Below, piece after piece: positions 46,413-55,760 of a stretch of 64,000 nucleotides of DNA. The stretch is taken from assembly GCA_039111635.1 (NCBI GenBank), contig JBCAQO010000005.1, positions 434,001-498,000 of the forward strand. Direction: 5' to 3'. The translations under genes were made by a program, and so were the position numbers. Numbering within the stretch: the stretch's first letter is position 1; every line of letters begins with the position of its first letter. The stretch comes from Heterobasidion occidentale. Lineage: Eukaryota > Basidiomycota > Agaricomycetes > Russulales > Bondarzewiaceae. The notes under the pieces are model-generated. The model made no database searches. It saw nothing but the letters and a program-made list of their open reading frames with translations, and had not been told where the DNA came from.

Positions 46413-49400
46413 CCTCTCCCATCGGCAGCGGATGTGGAGAGTAGGATTCTTGCAGGAAATCGGTACGCTCCTCTGGCCAGTAAAGATACTGACCAAGAGC
46501 ATGGACATCCAGATGTATTGTATCTTTCGGAAATGAAATCACATGGTGCACCATCACTCCGACTCGAGACAATGCTCATAGGCAAGAATAGAAAAGCTGC
46601 TACACAGGCACTGGTGGACAGTGGAGCCACCGGAATCTTCATGCACCCTCGCTTCGTAGAAGCACATCGAATCACCACACATAAAACCCCGCCCCTATCC
46701 CAGTCAGTACGGTCCAGACACCGAGTTCAAAGGAGGACCTATTACACGATTCGCCAACCTCAAATTACAGGTTCTAGGCGAAAAAGGGGGGTTGCATACA
46801 GAATCAGCAAGATTCTATATCGCAGAAATAGGAAAAGAGGACGTCATTTTAGGAACCGACTGGTTATTAGAACATAACCCAGAAGTCGACTGGCATGCCT
46901 ACGGGCTACATTTTACCAGATGCCCGCCCTCCTGCCAAATAAAAGGAGGACCGGTAAAAGCTAAAAGAGCTACGAGAAAACCAGGACATCCTAAACCAAG
47001 CATACGGCGCATAGAAACAGTACCGCAAACGGGCGACTACTCAATACCAGTGCAAAAGCCGGGAAAAGCAGTACCAGGTCGGAAAGTGGGAAACACCACA
47101 GTACCACATCCGCGGACAATACCTACAAGTCCGGAGTTCACAACTCGAAGGTTGAATGCCAAACGTCTGAAAGCCCGAACCAGAAATTATAAGGTTCCGA
47201 CATGGGCTGAAGAAGACGTTCCGGAGGACGGTGACGGACTTCCGGCACTTCCCTCCAAGGATCTTGAAGAAGATGGAGTCTATCTCGTTAGATGCCTGGA
47301 TACGGGAACATTACAGGCACTAGAATTATACAACGACTCCGAAGAAGGCATCGATATACATCGCGCCGAAACCACGGAACTTCCATATGCCAACACACCG
47401 GCTCAAGGAAGCAAACCTGCCAAAGCATCGACAGGGAAACAAACAAAGCACACCAACTCGCAAAGACTTGCAGAAGAAGCTGCTAAAGGGAAACCCGAAC
47501 TATCCTTCGAAGAAATAGTGCCGAAGGAATACTGGAATTATAGGAAGGTTTTCGAAGGTCGACCAAAGGGACAACTACCGCTTTCTCGACCTTGGGATCA
47601 CAAAATAGAGATCAAAGAAGGAATGGATCACTCGCTCAAACCCAAGCTATACAGTCTTAGCCCTGGAGAGCAAGTGGAACTCAAGAAATTCATAGACGGA
47701 AACCTCCAGAAAGGATTCATCAGAGAGTCCAAATCGCACATGGCATCCCCGTTCTTCTTCATCAAGAAAAAGAACGGAAAACTACGACCAGTAATGGATT
47801 ATCGCAAACTCAATGAAATCACGATCAAGAACAAGTACCCTTTGCCGATTATTCAAGAATTACTGGACCTTCTAGCTGAAGCCATATACTTTTCACTAAT
47901 GGATGTCGATACAGGATATAACAACGTACGCATGAAAGAAGGAAGCGAGAAACTGGCCGCGTTCGTCACCAATCTAGGAATGTACGAACCTCTGGTGATG
48001 TTCTTTGGATTAACCAACTCGCCGGCAACATTCCAAACCATGATGAACGCACTCTTCAAAGACCTCATCTATGCCGGATTAGTGGCAATCTATATGGACG
48101 ACATCCTAGTATTCTCTAAAACAATGGACGATCACATCAAGACAGTTCGAAAGGTTTTACAGATTTTACAAGACAACGATCTGTATCTACAACCCTCGAA
48201 GTGCCACTTCCACAAAAAGAAAATCGACTATCTTGGATATGTTATATCACACGGACATCTGGAAATGGACCCGATTAAAGTGGCCGGCATTATGGACTGG
48301 CCAACCCCTGGAAAAGTCAAGGAAGTGCAATCATTTTTAGGTTTTTGCAATTTTTATCGCAGGTTTATCAAGGATTACTCAAAAATAGCACGACCGCTAT
48401 TTGAGTTAACACAGAAGGAACGCACCTGGGATTGGACACCAGCATGCGAAGAAGCGTTTCAAACGCTAAAACGAATATTTACAGAATCTCCGGTACTCGT
48501 TATGCCAGACACAAGGAACCCGTTTCGCATTGAATGCGACGCTTCCGACTTTGCCACCGGAGCAGTTTTATCACAAGTTGCCAAAGATGGAAAATGGCAC
48601 CCATGTGCTTATATCTCCAAGTCGCTCTCACCAACAGAACGCAACTACCCGATCTACGATAAAGAGTTGCTGGCGGTCGTTTGAGCTTTTGAAGCTTGGC
48701 GACACTATTTGGAGGGCGCCGACCACCCGGTAGACATCTGGACGAACCACAAGAACCTCGAATGGTTCCGTTCAAGCCAGAAATTGAACCGTCGGCAAGC
48801 ACGATGGTCACTCTACCTCTCGCGTTTCGACTACAAGTTGACGCACAAGGCGGGAGTCACCAATAAATCCGACGGTCTGTCACGGCGTCCAGACCATAAA
48901 AAGGGGGTGGAATTTGACAATTCAGGCGAAACACTCTTGGAGCCCAAACTTTTCAATAACACAGAAAAGATCCAAAGACCTTTCGCAGAAATCAATGCCA
49001 TCAATACAGACAACGGTTGGGACCCTCATCAAATACTTCACATTAGGGCAACTGGACGAGGAGGCGTTACCATAATAAACGACGACCTCCGGAAACGAAT
49101 CATTGCAGAAAATAGGAAAGACGAATGGCTATTAGAAACCCTAGCCAAGATTAAAACTTTAGGACCTCGAAACATGAAGAAAGGTTTACAAGAATGGAAC
49201 GAAGAAGAAGGATTGGTCCTTCACTGAGGAAAAATATATGTTCCTCAGAACGAACAACTTCGTCAAGATATCATCAAATTGAACCATGACAATCTAGCAG
49301 CAGGACATCCAGGACAAAGAGGAACTCTAGCTTTAGTCGGACAGGAATTCACTTGGCCAGGAATATCAAACACAGTTCACCAATATGTGGAAGGATGCGC

Positions 49401-49845
49401 CATCTGTCAATCCACCAAGAACGACACACATCCTACCATGGTGCCCCTACAACCGACAGAAATCCCAGATCGACCCTTTGGAACAATAACCATGGACTTT
49501 ATTACAGATCTACCAGAATCAAACGGATATGACTCGCTACACGTAGTAACCAATCGATTCACCAAAACTGCAGTAATAACTCCATGCCTGAAAACCATCG
49601 ACTCTGATGGAACGGCCAAAATCTTGCTAGAAAACACCTGGAGACGCTATGGACTGCCAGATAAAATCATATCGGATAGAGGAACTCAATTCGCTTCAAA
49701 AGTAGCGCAAGCCCTGCTCAAAGAATTAGGAATCAAATCCGCTTTAAGCACAGCCTATCACCCACAGACGGACGGGGCTACTGAACGAATGAATCAGGAA
49801 CTTGGGAAGCCGCGGCAAACATCACTAACGCGCAAGAAGCCATAA
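46405..49845 (+). pseudogene. pol of Gypsy element A: protease, reverse transcriptase, RNase H, truncated integrase
   Basis: Protease: TQALVDSGATGIFMHP (DSGA). The frame shifts near 46690, then continues ARFYIAEIGKEDVILGTDW. Reverse transcriptase: PVMDYRKLNEITIKNKYPLP, FFGLTNSPATFQTMMN and the active site YMDDILVFSK near 48100. RNase H: FRIECDASDFATGAVLSQV, NYPIYDKELLAVV. Integrase: HHCC region (VEGCAICQSTKND) and DDE core (GTITMDFITDLPES, ISDRGTQFA). Nonsense TGA at 48682 and 49225 both fit CGA. After MNQEL at about 49800 the frame jumps to the last third of a chromodomain-like segment (TWEAAANITNAQEAINDFYR), so the rest of integrase and most of the chromodomain have been deleted. Confidence 0.85.
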
Positions 49846-50261
49846 ATGACTTCTACCGCCGACACCCTCGGGCAGTCAAAGGAATGGAAGCCTCCATTCT
49901 GGCCCTGGTGATCGAATTAGAACTCAACAGAGTAGCCGAAGAAGATCAAATCAGAAAGAAGCTCGAGAAGCATCCGATCGGAAAGAAGCTTCTCGCTACA
50001 GGATTAGCTATCCCCCAGATCATGGAAGAGATCAACAAACGAATGACGCAGCTAAAGAGGCCGCCCCTGGTTCCTCGATCAAAAGTGCCACCACCGACGA
50101 TCAACAATCGAGAAGCGCAGCCAAAGAAGCCCAATATAGACTCGTCTCGATCAAAGCTGCAGCAGAAGCGATCGGACAGCTCTAATTGGCGGACTCAAGC
50201 ATACCAGGAGCTACAAAAGCAGACCAACCAAGGATTGGCATGGCCAGGTAAACGGCTATGA
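49803..50261 (+). CDS. post-integrase tail of element A pol, including chromodomain end
   Basis: Continues from the chromodomain remnant NAQEAINDFYRRHPRAVKG into a Lys-rich helical region (LEKHPIGKKLLATGLAIPQI) and ends at a TGA near 50259. The part from about 49953 onward is repeated at 55254. It probably forms the C-terminal tail of the polyprotein rather than a separate protein. Confidence 0.5.
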   Translation, partial: WEAAANITNAQEAINDFYRRHPRAVKGMEASILALVIELELNRVAEEDQIRKKLEKHPIGKKLLATGLAIPQIMEEINKRMTQLKRPPLVPRSKVPPPTINNREAQPKKPNIDSSRSKLQQKRSDSSNWRTQAYQELQKQTNQGLAWPGKRL

Positions 50262-50403
50262 CCCCTTTCAACCCCACTCTATCCACAGTAGCCGTTTATA
50301 CCGTTGTCGTGACTCTCGCTCTCACCGCTGTCTCCATCGCCATCGCCCTTGTCCTCGGATCCCTTCACGCCGCCGCCACCATTGGCATCTCCTCCGTCGT
50401 ATA
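50188..50403 (+). pseudogene. membrane-span ORF of element A, copy 1
   Basis: Frame matches the intact ORF at 55489-55707 (ADSSIPGATKADQPRIGMA, then TVAVYTVVVTLALTAVSIA) but has TAA at about 50251 where copy 2 has CAA. Confidence 0.5.
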
Positions 50404-50407
50404 AAAG
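50400..50407 (+). promoter_or_regulatory. internal TATA box, copy 1
   Basis: tataaaag 53 bases before the ATG of the CCHC ORF, overlapping the stop codon of the membrane-span ORF. Conserved in copy 2 at 55703. Confidence 0.5.
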
Positions 50408-50459
50408 ACACCCTGCATTGGACACAAAAAACGTTCCTCAGCATCCCAGCTACCATTGA

Positions 50460-52133
50460 ATGTCACTTGCCCCTGCACACCTCTTCTTAGCTCATTCCCC
50501 CCGCTATATTCTTAGTAACATCAGAATGTCTTCCGCTACCACCTCCCCTCACGCTTCCAACACCCCGTCCCCCAACCCCTTCATCCTCCGCACTGTCACT
50601 CCTCCCACTACCACCCCCACGCTCGTTGACGACACGGACTCGGACTACGACAGCGAGGACTACATCCCCTCGGAAGGCATCCATGTCGCCGACCCCCTCA
50701 CCGAATTTGTCATCCCCCGTTTCCCGGCTGAAATGCCGAACCCCCACATCGTCGTCCCATCATTGGCTTTCGCAGTGCACAACGAAAACCCTCGTATCCG
50801 CATCCGCGCCCTACCCAACCCCCTTCACGACCTCCGCCTCTACCAAGACCTGAAGACCAATAACAGCGTCTACCACCTCACGCTCGCTGAGGACGAGGCC
50901 CCATCATTCTGAACCAGCCCGGCTTGAAGAACCCTCGTGCCTTCCTTTTTTATTTACAGCAAGCGGTTTGGGCCCAATGCTATCAAGTATTCTCTGGGCC
51001 ACTCAACCAAACCCAAGCTATCCTCCTCGCCAACATCACCGTCACCTCCTACCGCATGAAGGGGCTGATCAATCTCCCCGCCATCCGCAACGACATGATT
51101 AACTTCCGGCTAGGAGGCATCTTCGGCAGCAGTTCCGTCCTCCTCCAGACGCACACCATTGTGGCTTGGCTCGAAACTCTGGCTCGGATCAGGTACAAGG
51201 AAAACACAATCCGCTGGTTCTATTTTACAGGACTTAATGGGGCGCGTCTAGAGATAGAGGAGTATGTTCCTAAGGGACTCTTGCCGACTCACTCCTTCCC
51301 CCTGAACAGTCGCGGAGTTCACCCCGTTGCAAGCTACTGGCCAAGCGGAAGTGTCCCGGAAGATAACGTCAGGCCCTGGGTTATGACCAAGCCGGATATA
51401 CGAGAACAAGGTTTTCACCAGGTCAACGTCGAAGAACCCATGATCGTCGATCCTCCGGCAATCACGGAACCAGTCCTCCCGGTCGCCCGACTCTTTCGAC
51501 CCGCCAACGAAGAAACCACGGAATCCATGCGGCCCACCAGTCCCCCTTACGACCCCGAACAAGTCGTCCGGGATCGCCAGGTACTTCAGCCGTTACCGGT
51601 ACCACCCCCATCACACCCCTGCTGTGTCCCCATCCCCCCCCTTACTCGGCGACGACCTCACCCATCCTATCATTGTCAACGAAACCTCCCCCCAGTCGCC
51701 GGACATTCCTGTCGCAACTGAAGAGGGATGGCCTGCCGACGCCATGGACTCAGAAAACGTTTGGCCTACCCCTCCTGCTCTCCCGCCTTCTCCACCCACC
51801 GACCCCTCCACTCGTACCTGCTGGGAATGCGGACGCGCCGGCCATCTCATCGTGGGATGTCCAATCACGGGCATTCGCCAGAGAACGGACGTTACGGCGC
51901 GCGGCTTTCTTCAAGACTACGATAGGCATCGCATGCAGTCCCGGCGCCTTCGTCTACAGATGGATAGGACGGCTGAGGAATACGGGTACCACAAGCAGGC
52001 GTTAGACCACTTGATCGACACCGCTAACTGGACTGGATACCCCGCTCGGAGCATCCCCACTTTCGATGAAGTCCATCTGAGGAGACCCGCCCCTACCATC
52101 GGTGCACCCGCCAAGCGCCGAAGACTTGTATAG
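50460..52133 (+). pseudogene. CCHC zinc-knuckle ORF of element A, copy 1 (two compensating indels)
   Basis: Same protein as 55761-57431, with about 80-85 percent residue identity by eye. One base is missing near 50903 and one is gained near 51613, so about 235 codons are out of frame and the frame is then restored before the zinc knuckle (CWECGRAGHLIVGC). No nonsense codon was found in the frame itself. It ends at TAG 52131-52133, eleven bases before LTR 2. Confidence 0.75.
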
Positions 52134-52144
52134 AGAGGGGGTAG
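52134..52144 (+). other. polypurine tract of element A, copy 1
   Basis: agagggggtag directly before the LTR; identical in copy 2 (57432-57442). This marks the LTR that follows as a 3' LTR. Confidence 0.65.
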
Positions 52145-52977
52145 TGTTAGGACCGCGTCCTAACACGTGCTTCGCACGTGAGTGGATGGGCTGGTCAAGT
52201 GCTTCGGACTCGCTGCAGACTCGGACCACTTTCCATGACTCCTTACCATTTACATGCTGATGCATGAACGCTGACTTCTGGTTCCTGACTCTTGATGTGG
52301 ACAGACATTGGTTCCTGACCCCGTTCCTGGTTCTTGATCGATCGAAGATGTGGATGGACATTAGTGATCGGATTACTGTATTTGGTTATATGGCAGGTCG
52401 ATGAGGTATTCTAGCTTACGGATCTCGATCGTTGACTTCGGTACCTGAGAAGTGCATGGACCAGATCTTGATCCTGCCCTAGACACTTCTGTACGTAAAT
52501 AGCCGAGATGAGCTTCTAAGAAGCTCAGCTCGTTCACCTGTAATACACTTGATCTCTGCACTGCACCCGGCGTCTGGCTACCTTCCTAGCCCACGCTTCG
52601 TGATCTCTGTCAGATCTGAGAAACTCTTTACACGGTCTGACGAAGCACTGGACTCGTCTCCCTTCCCTCCCCTCCCTCTACTCATCCGCTTCTATACCGG
52701 ACTAGCTGCCTTCTGCGTTCTCAGTTGGACACCCCCTCGTGTCATCTGTTGGACAGGAGAAGATCATCCGGTTCCTCCTCATCATCGAGAAGACCTCGAA
52801 GATCACCTTCTCAATCTCTTCGAGAACAAAGCAGACAGCGACCCCGAGTTCCTCGAAAGAGCCCAAAGACGATCCATCGTCTTTATCCATTGGAGTCTAC
52901 GACTATACGAACCAGTGGAGGTTTAGCCTAGGGACCCCTTCGTGCATCGGTGCACGTGATAGGTCTCCGACCTAACA
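52145..52977 (+). mobile_element. LTR of family A, copy 2 (3' LTR)
   Basis: 833 bp, tgttagga...cctaaca, differing from copy 3 at only about four sites. It is followed at once by the middle of an unrelated frame (element B), with flank tgcgg and no matching duplication in the window. Confidence 0.9.
52549..52926 (+). CDS. open frame inside LTR A copy 2
   Basis: About 125 codons open from a TAG at 52477 to TAG at 52924, 51 bases before the LTR end. There is no ATG; the position given starts at a TTG. Contains LLIRFYTGLAAFCVL, VICWTGEDHPVPPHH and EDLEDHLLNLF. A protein-level match exists in LTR B. Identical in copy 3; broken by indels in copy 1. Confidence 0.45.
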   Translation: MISALHPASGYLPSPRFVISVRSEKLFTRSDEALDSSPFPPLPLLIRFYTGLAAFCVLSWTPPRVICWTGEDHPVPPHHREDLEDHLLNLFENKADSDPEFLERAQRRSIVFIHWSLRLYEPVEV

Positions 52978-52978
52978 T

Positions 52979-54052
52979 GCGGACGAACAAGTATCAAATT
53001 GGAGATACCGCGCAGTCAAAGACCTGGAGAGACAAATGACCAAGGGACTCGCTTGGAAGAAAGATTCACTTCGTCAAAATGCCGACGAAGACGACGGATC
53101 AGAAGAAGGCTCGGTTCACACACCGGAACCAGAAGACACGTCTTATCAAAATGCCGATGAAGACTACATGGACGAAGGCTCGGATTACTCGCCGGACGGA
53201 GAAGAATACGAAGATGCTATGGACCTAGACAGCGTCAATGGAGAATGGAGGAAAGGACCCCTCTCCACGAACCTCGAAGAAGAAGAAGGGACAGGATCAG
53301 AAATGTCCTACTCACCAACGGAACTCACCCCTTCCTCCGCACCTGCAAAACGAACGCCCCCTACACCATACACACCATATGGAAGCGGCACTTGGTGCAT
53401 CTCGGCAAGAGACATCGACTCAGACGAGGACACACCCCCTCGTACCCCTAGTACCCCCGACTCTGATGGAGATATACAGATAACCTCTGAAGATGAGCAA
53501 CAAAAATTCGACATGGCCGAAGAAATAGGAGACCTATCAATTAAGGACACCCCTGGACGGCTACCAGGTGGCATGGATATTGACAGTCTAAACACACACG
53601 CAGAACGGCCAGCGCTATCTATTACGATACCGCAGGAAACAGGATACCCCACGCCCCACTCGAGCACGGTGGGCAGCACTTCGACAAACGAAGCCCCTTG
53701 GAGAACCACCCCAACCAGTGAATTGTTATGGAAGGACACCGACAGTAATCTTGGCCGATTAACTATCGATCCCAATGCCATGGACACCGAAGATGATCTT
53801 GGCCGATCACCTATCGCGGAGTTGGAACCAGAAATATCCAGAGAGGAACAGCGATGGCAAGAGATTCAAACCCAGCAGATTGGCCAAGCAGGACCAAACG
53901 AAGCAGGGCCTATATTAGAGAGCCCAACACGCGGAATCTCCCCACTCTCCCTTGATCACCCTCTACTCGCGCCCCCTCTACTAGACAGCAAGTGGTACAA
54001 TAACCCGGAGCTGTACCCAGATCTCTCTTTGACCACCAAAGAGAATGTCTGA
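52979..54052 (+). CDS. acidic ORF of element B, 5'-truncated, in post-pol position
   Basis: The frame is open from the LTR junction (RYRAVKDLERQM) through the first ATG at 53036 to TGA at 54050, so its 5' part is missing. It is rich in Asp, Glu, Ser, Thr and Pro (DEDDGSEEGSVHTPEPED, SYQNADEDYMDEG) with no recognised domain, and probably disordered. Because it is followed by a small ORF, a polypurine tract and LTR B, it occupies the env-like position of a second retrotransposon family. Confidence 0.55.
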   Translation, partial: ADEQVSNWRYRAVKDLERQMTKGLAWKKDSLRQNADEDDGSEEGSVHTPEPEDTSYQNADEDYMDEGSDYSPDGEEYEDAMDLDSVNGEWRKGPLSTNLEEEEGTGSEMSYSPTELTPSSAPAKRTPPTPYTPYGSGTWCISARDIDSDEDTPPRTPSTPDSDGDIQITSEDEQQKFDMAEEIGDLSIKDTPGRLPGGMDIDSLNTHAERPALSITIPQETGYPTPHSSTVGSTSTNEAPWRTTPTSELLWKDTDSNLGRLTIDPNAMDTEDDLGRSPIAELEPEISREEQRWQEIQTQQIGQAGPNEAGPILESPTRGISPLSLDHPLLAPPLLDSKWYNNPELYPDLSLTTKENV

Positions 54053-54266
54053 CGAACGGAACCCGCGCGTTGCCATATACAACGCAGTCAAAGTCATGCT
54101 CGAACTCGCGCTCCGCGCTCTGCAAGACATTGACACATACGCACACACACCGTCGGAACCATCCCCTCAGGTTTTCCCTACCAGTCCTGAGTCCTCCTCA
54201 TCACCGTCTTTACCGTCACTCCCGGTTCCACCTATGCCACGCCCACCGACACCGGCTAGACACTAG
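54045..54266 (+). CDS. small ORF of element B overlapping the acidic ORF
   Basis: Its ATG lies inside the end of the upstream frame (ATGTCTGA: start and stop overlap). 73 codons: a short helix (VAIYNAVKVMLELALRALQD) followed by Pro/Ser-rich sequence. Function unknown; the overlap would permit reinitiation. Confidence 0.45.
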   Translation: MSDERNPRVAIYNAVKVMLELALRALQDIDTYAHTPSEPSPQVFPTSPESSSSPSLPSLPVPPMPRPPTPARH

Positions 54267-54431
54267 TCAAACCAACGTCCCGGACCATGCATCATTATGC
54301 TTCCTCTTCGCCTGACTCACGCCTAGTCAATCCCCACTCTATCATTGCACAAGCACTACCCGACTTCTGCCTTGGCCTACATATTGCACGAACCCAACCG
54401 GTCATTACCCATTGCGCTATATGTGAGGCCG

Positions 54432-54449
54432 AGGTTAGAAAGGGGGTGG
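54432..54449 (+). other. polypurine tract of element B
   Basis: Purine-rich stretch (gaggttagaaagggggtgg type) immediately before LTR B, marking a 3' LTR. Confidence 0.6.
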
Positions 54450-55256
54450 TGTTAAGAGCCGGCTCATAACACATGATATATGATCACCTGATCATATGAC
54501 ACGCGGTCTATGACCAACGGATATGACCTATACCCGGTGACCGACCCCTTGACTTCACCAACAGACATTGAGTCATCTTATCTTATCTTTCGTCCCTGGG
54601 TTAACGATCAGTTACATCACTGACATCATTGATTGCATCATGCTTCTCTGATCGCATCATAGATTACATCATTCCGATCGTTGATCATTTACTTCTATTT
54701 GGTGCCTTGAGCACAGACCTTCTGTAGATCTTGCCCTAAAGCAGATCGCGTATACATAGAACGAGCCAGATACCTGTATCGCCAGCTCGTTCACCTTTGT
54801 TTAACCCCCACCTGTTCTTACTCTTGACCTTTGGTACTAGCCATACCTCTGCTGCATCATAGTCTTTGCCAATAGGCCAGACTCTTGATTGTCAATAGAA
54901 CATCTGCTTGAGCATCGGTTTGACTTGCCCTGCGCTCCTCTCTATCATCACCCTCAACCACTCAGTCGTCATCTCAATACTGGCTGAGTTCTACACAGGA
55001 CTAGCAGTATTCTATCTCGACTTTAGTGGGCAGCATATCTACTGCCATCCGGGTCCGCATCAGGTCGTGCCCGCATATCTGTGGGAAAACCTTTGTGCAT
55101 TCCTGGAAACGCGATACCATCACGAATCTCTCGTACATCCCGAATTACGCACTCAAGTAGCCGCTGGTGCCTTTATCGGACGTACTTGGATTTGGCACGT
55201 CCCTCAGTGACTCAGGAGCCTCCTGGCACATCACGTGCGAAGACCAGGTCTTAACA
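54450..55256 (+). mobile_element. LTR of family B (3' LTR)
   Basis: 807 bp from tgttaaga to tcttaaca. Opens with a hairpin (tgttaaga/tcataaca enclosing the palindrome gagccggctc), as LTR A does, but overall sequence is different. Followed directly by the pol tail of element A copy 2. Confidence 0.8.
54908..55210 (+). CDS. open frame inside LTR B
   Basis: 100 codons without ATG, ending 46 bases before the LTR end. Contains ILAEFYTGLAVFYL, HIYCHPGPHQVVPAYLWENL and GAFIGRTWIWHVP. It aligns at protein level with the frame inside LTR A. Confidence 0.45.
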   Translation: MSIGLTCPALLSIITLNHSVVISILAEFYTGLAVFYLDFSGQHIYCHPGPHQVVPAYLWENLCAFLETRYHHESLVHPELRTQVAAGAFIGRTWIWHVPQ

Positions 55257-55488
55257 GAAAGAAGCTCGAGAAGCATCCGATCGGAAAGAAGCTTCTCGCT
55301 ACAGGATTAGCTATCCCCCAGATCATGGAAGAGATCAACAAACGAATGACACAGCTAAAGAAGCCGCCCCTGGTTCCTCGATCAAAAGTGCCACCACCAA
55401 TGATCAACGATCGAGAAGCGCAGCCAAAGAAGCCCAATATAGACTCGTCTCGATCAAAGCTGTAGCAGAAGCGATCGGACAACTCTAA

Positions 55489-55707
55489 TTGGCGGACTCA
55501 AGCATACCAGGAGCTACAAAAGCAGACCAACCGAGGATTGGCATGGCTAGGCAAATGGCTATGACCCCTTTCGACCCCACTCTATCCACAGTAGCCGTTT
55601 ACACCGTTGTCGCAACTCTTGCTCTCACCGCTGTCTCCATCGCCATTGCCCTTGTCCTCGGATCCCTTCACGCCGCTGCCACCATTGGTATCTCCTCCGT
55701 TGTATAA
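55489..55707 (+). CDS. 72-codon single-membrane-span ORF of element A, copy 2
   Basis: Frame from a TTG at 55489 (first internal ATG at about 55546) to TAA at 55705. One long hydrophobic segment: VAVYTVVATLALTAVSIAIA, then LVLGSLHAAATIGISSVV. Its stop codon lies within the TATA box of the next ORF. Copy 1 keeps the same protein apart from one CAA-to-TAA change. It may be a small membrane protein or the end of the polyprotein. Confidence 0.45.
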   Translation: MADSSIPGATKADQPRIGMARQMAMTPFDPTLSTVAVYTVVATLALTAVSIAIALVLGSLHAAATIGISSVV

Positions 55708-55710
55708 AAG
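55703..55710 (+). promoter_or_regulatory. internal TATA box, copy 2
   Basis: tataaaag 51 bases before the ATG at 55761; the stretch downstream (ctcagcatcccagct) is also conserved in copy 1. Suggests a separate transcript for the CCHC ORF. Confidence 0.55.
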
Positions 55711-55760
55711 GCACCCTGCATCGGACAGATACATTCCTCAGCATCCCAGCTACAACTCGA

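Larger units (their letters stand above)
49953..52977 (+). repeat. 3-kb direct repeat, copy 1 (element A 3' block plus LTR 2)
   Basis: Same order as copy 2 (55254-58276): pol tail, membrane-span ORF, TATA box, CCHC ORF, polypurine tract and LTR. The middle is clearly diverged, while about 51815-52977 is almost identical to the other copy. Confidence 0.85.

Noticed and set aside
43238..52977. Complete element A bounded by LTR A1 and LTR A2
   Set aside because: LTR A1 is much more diverged than A2, no primer-binding site follows it, gag starts without its 5' end, and flanking 5-bp sequences differ.
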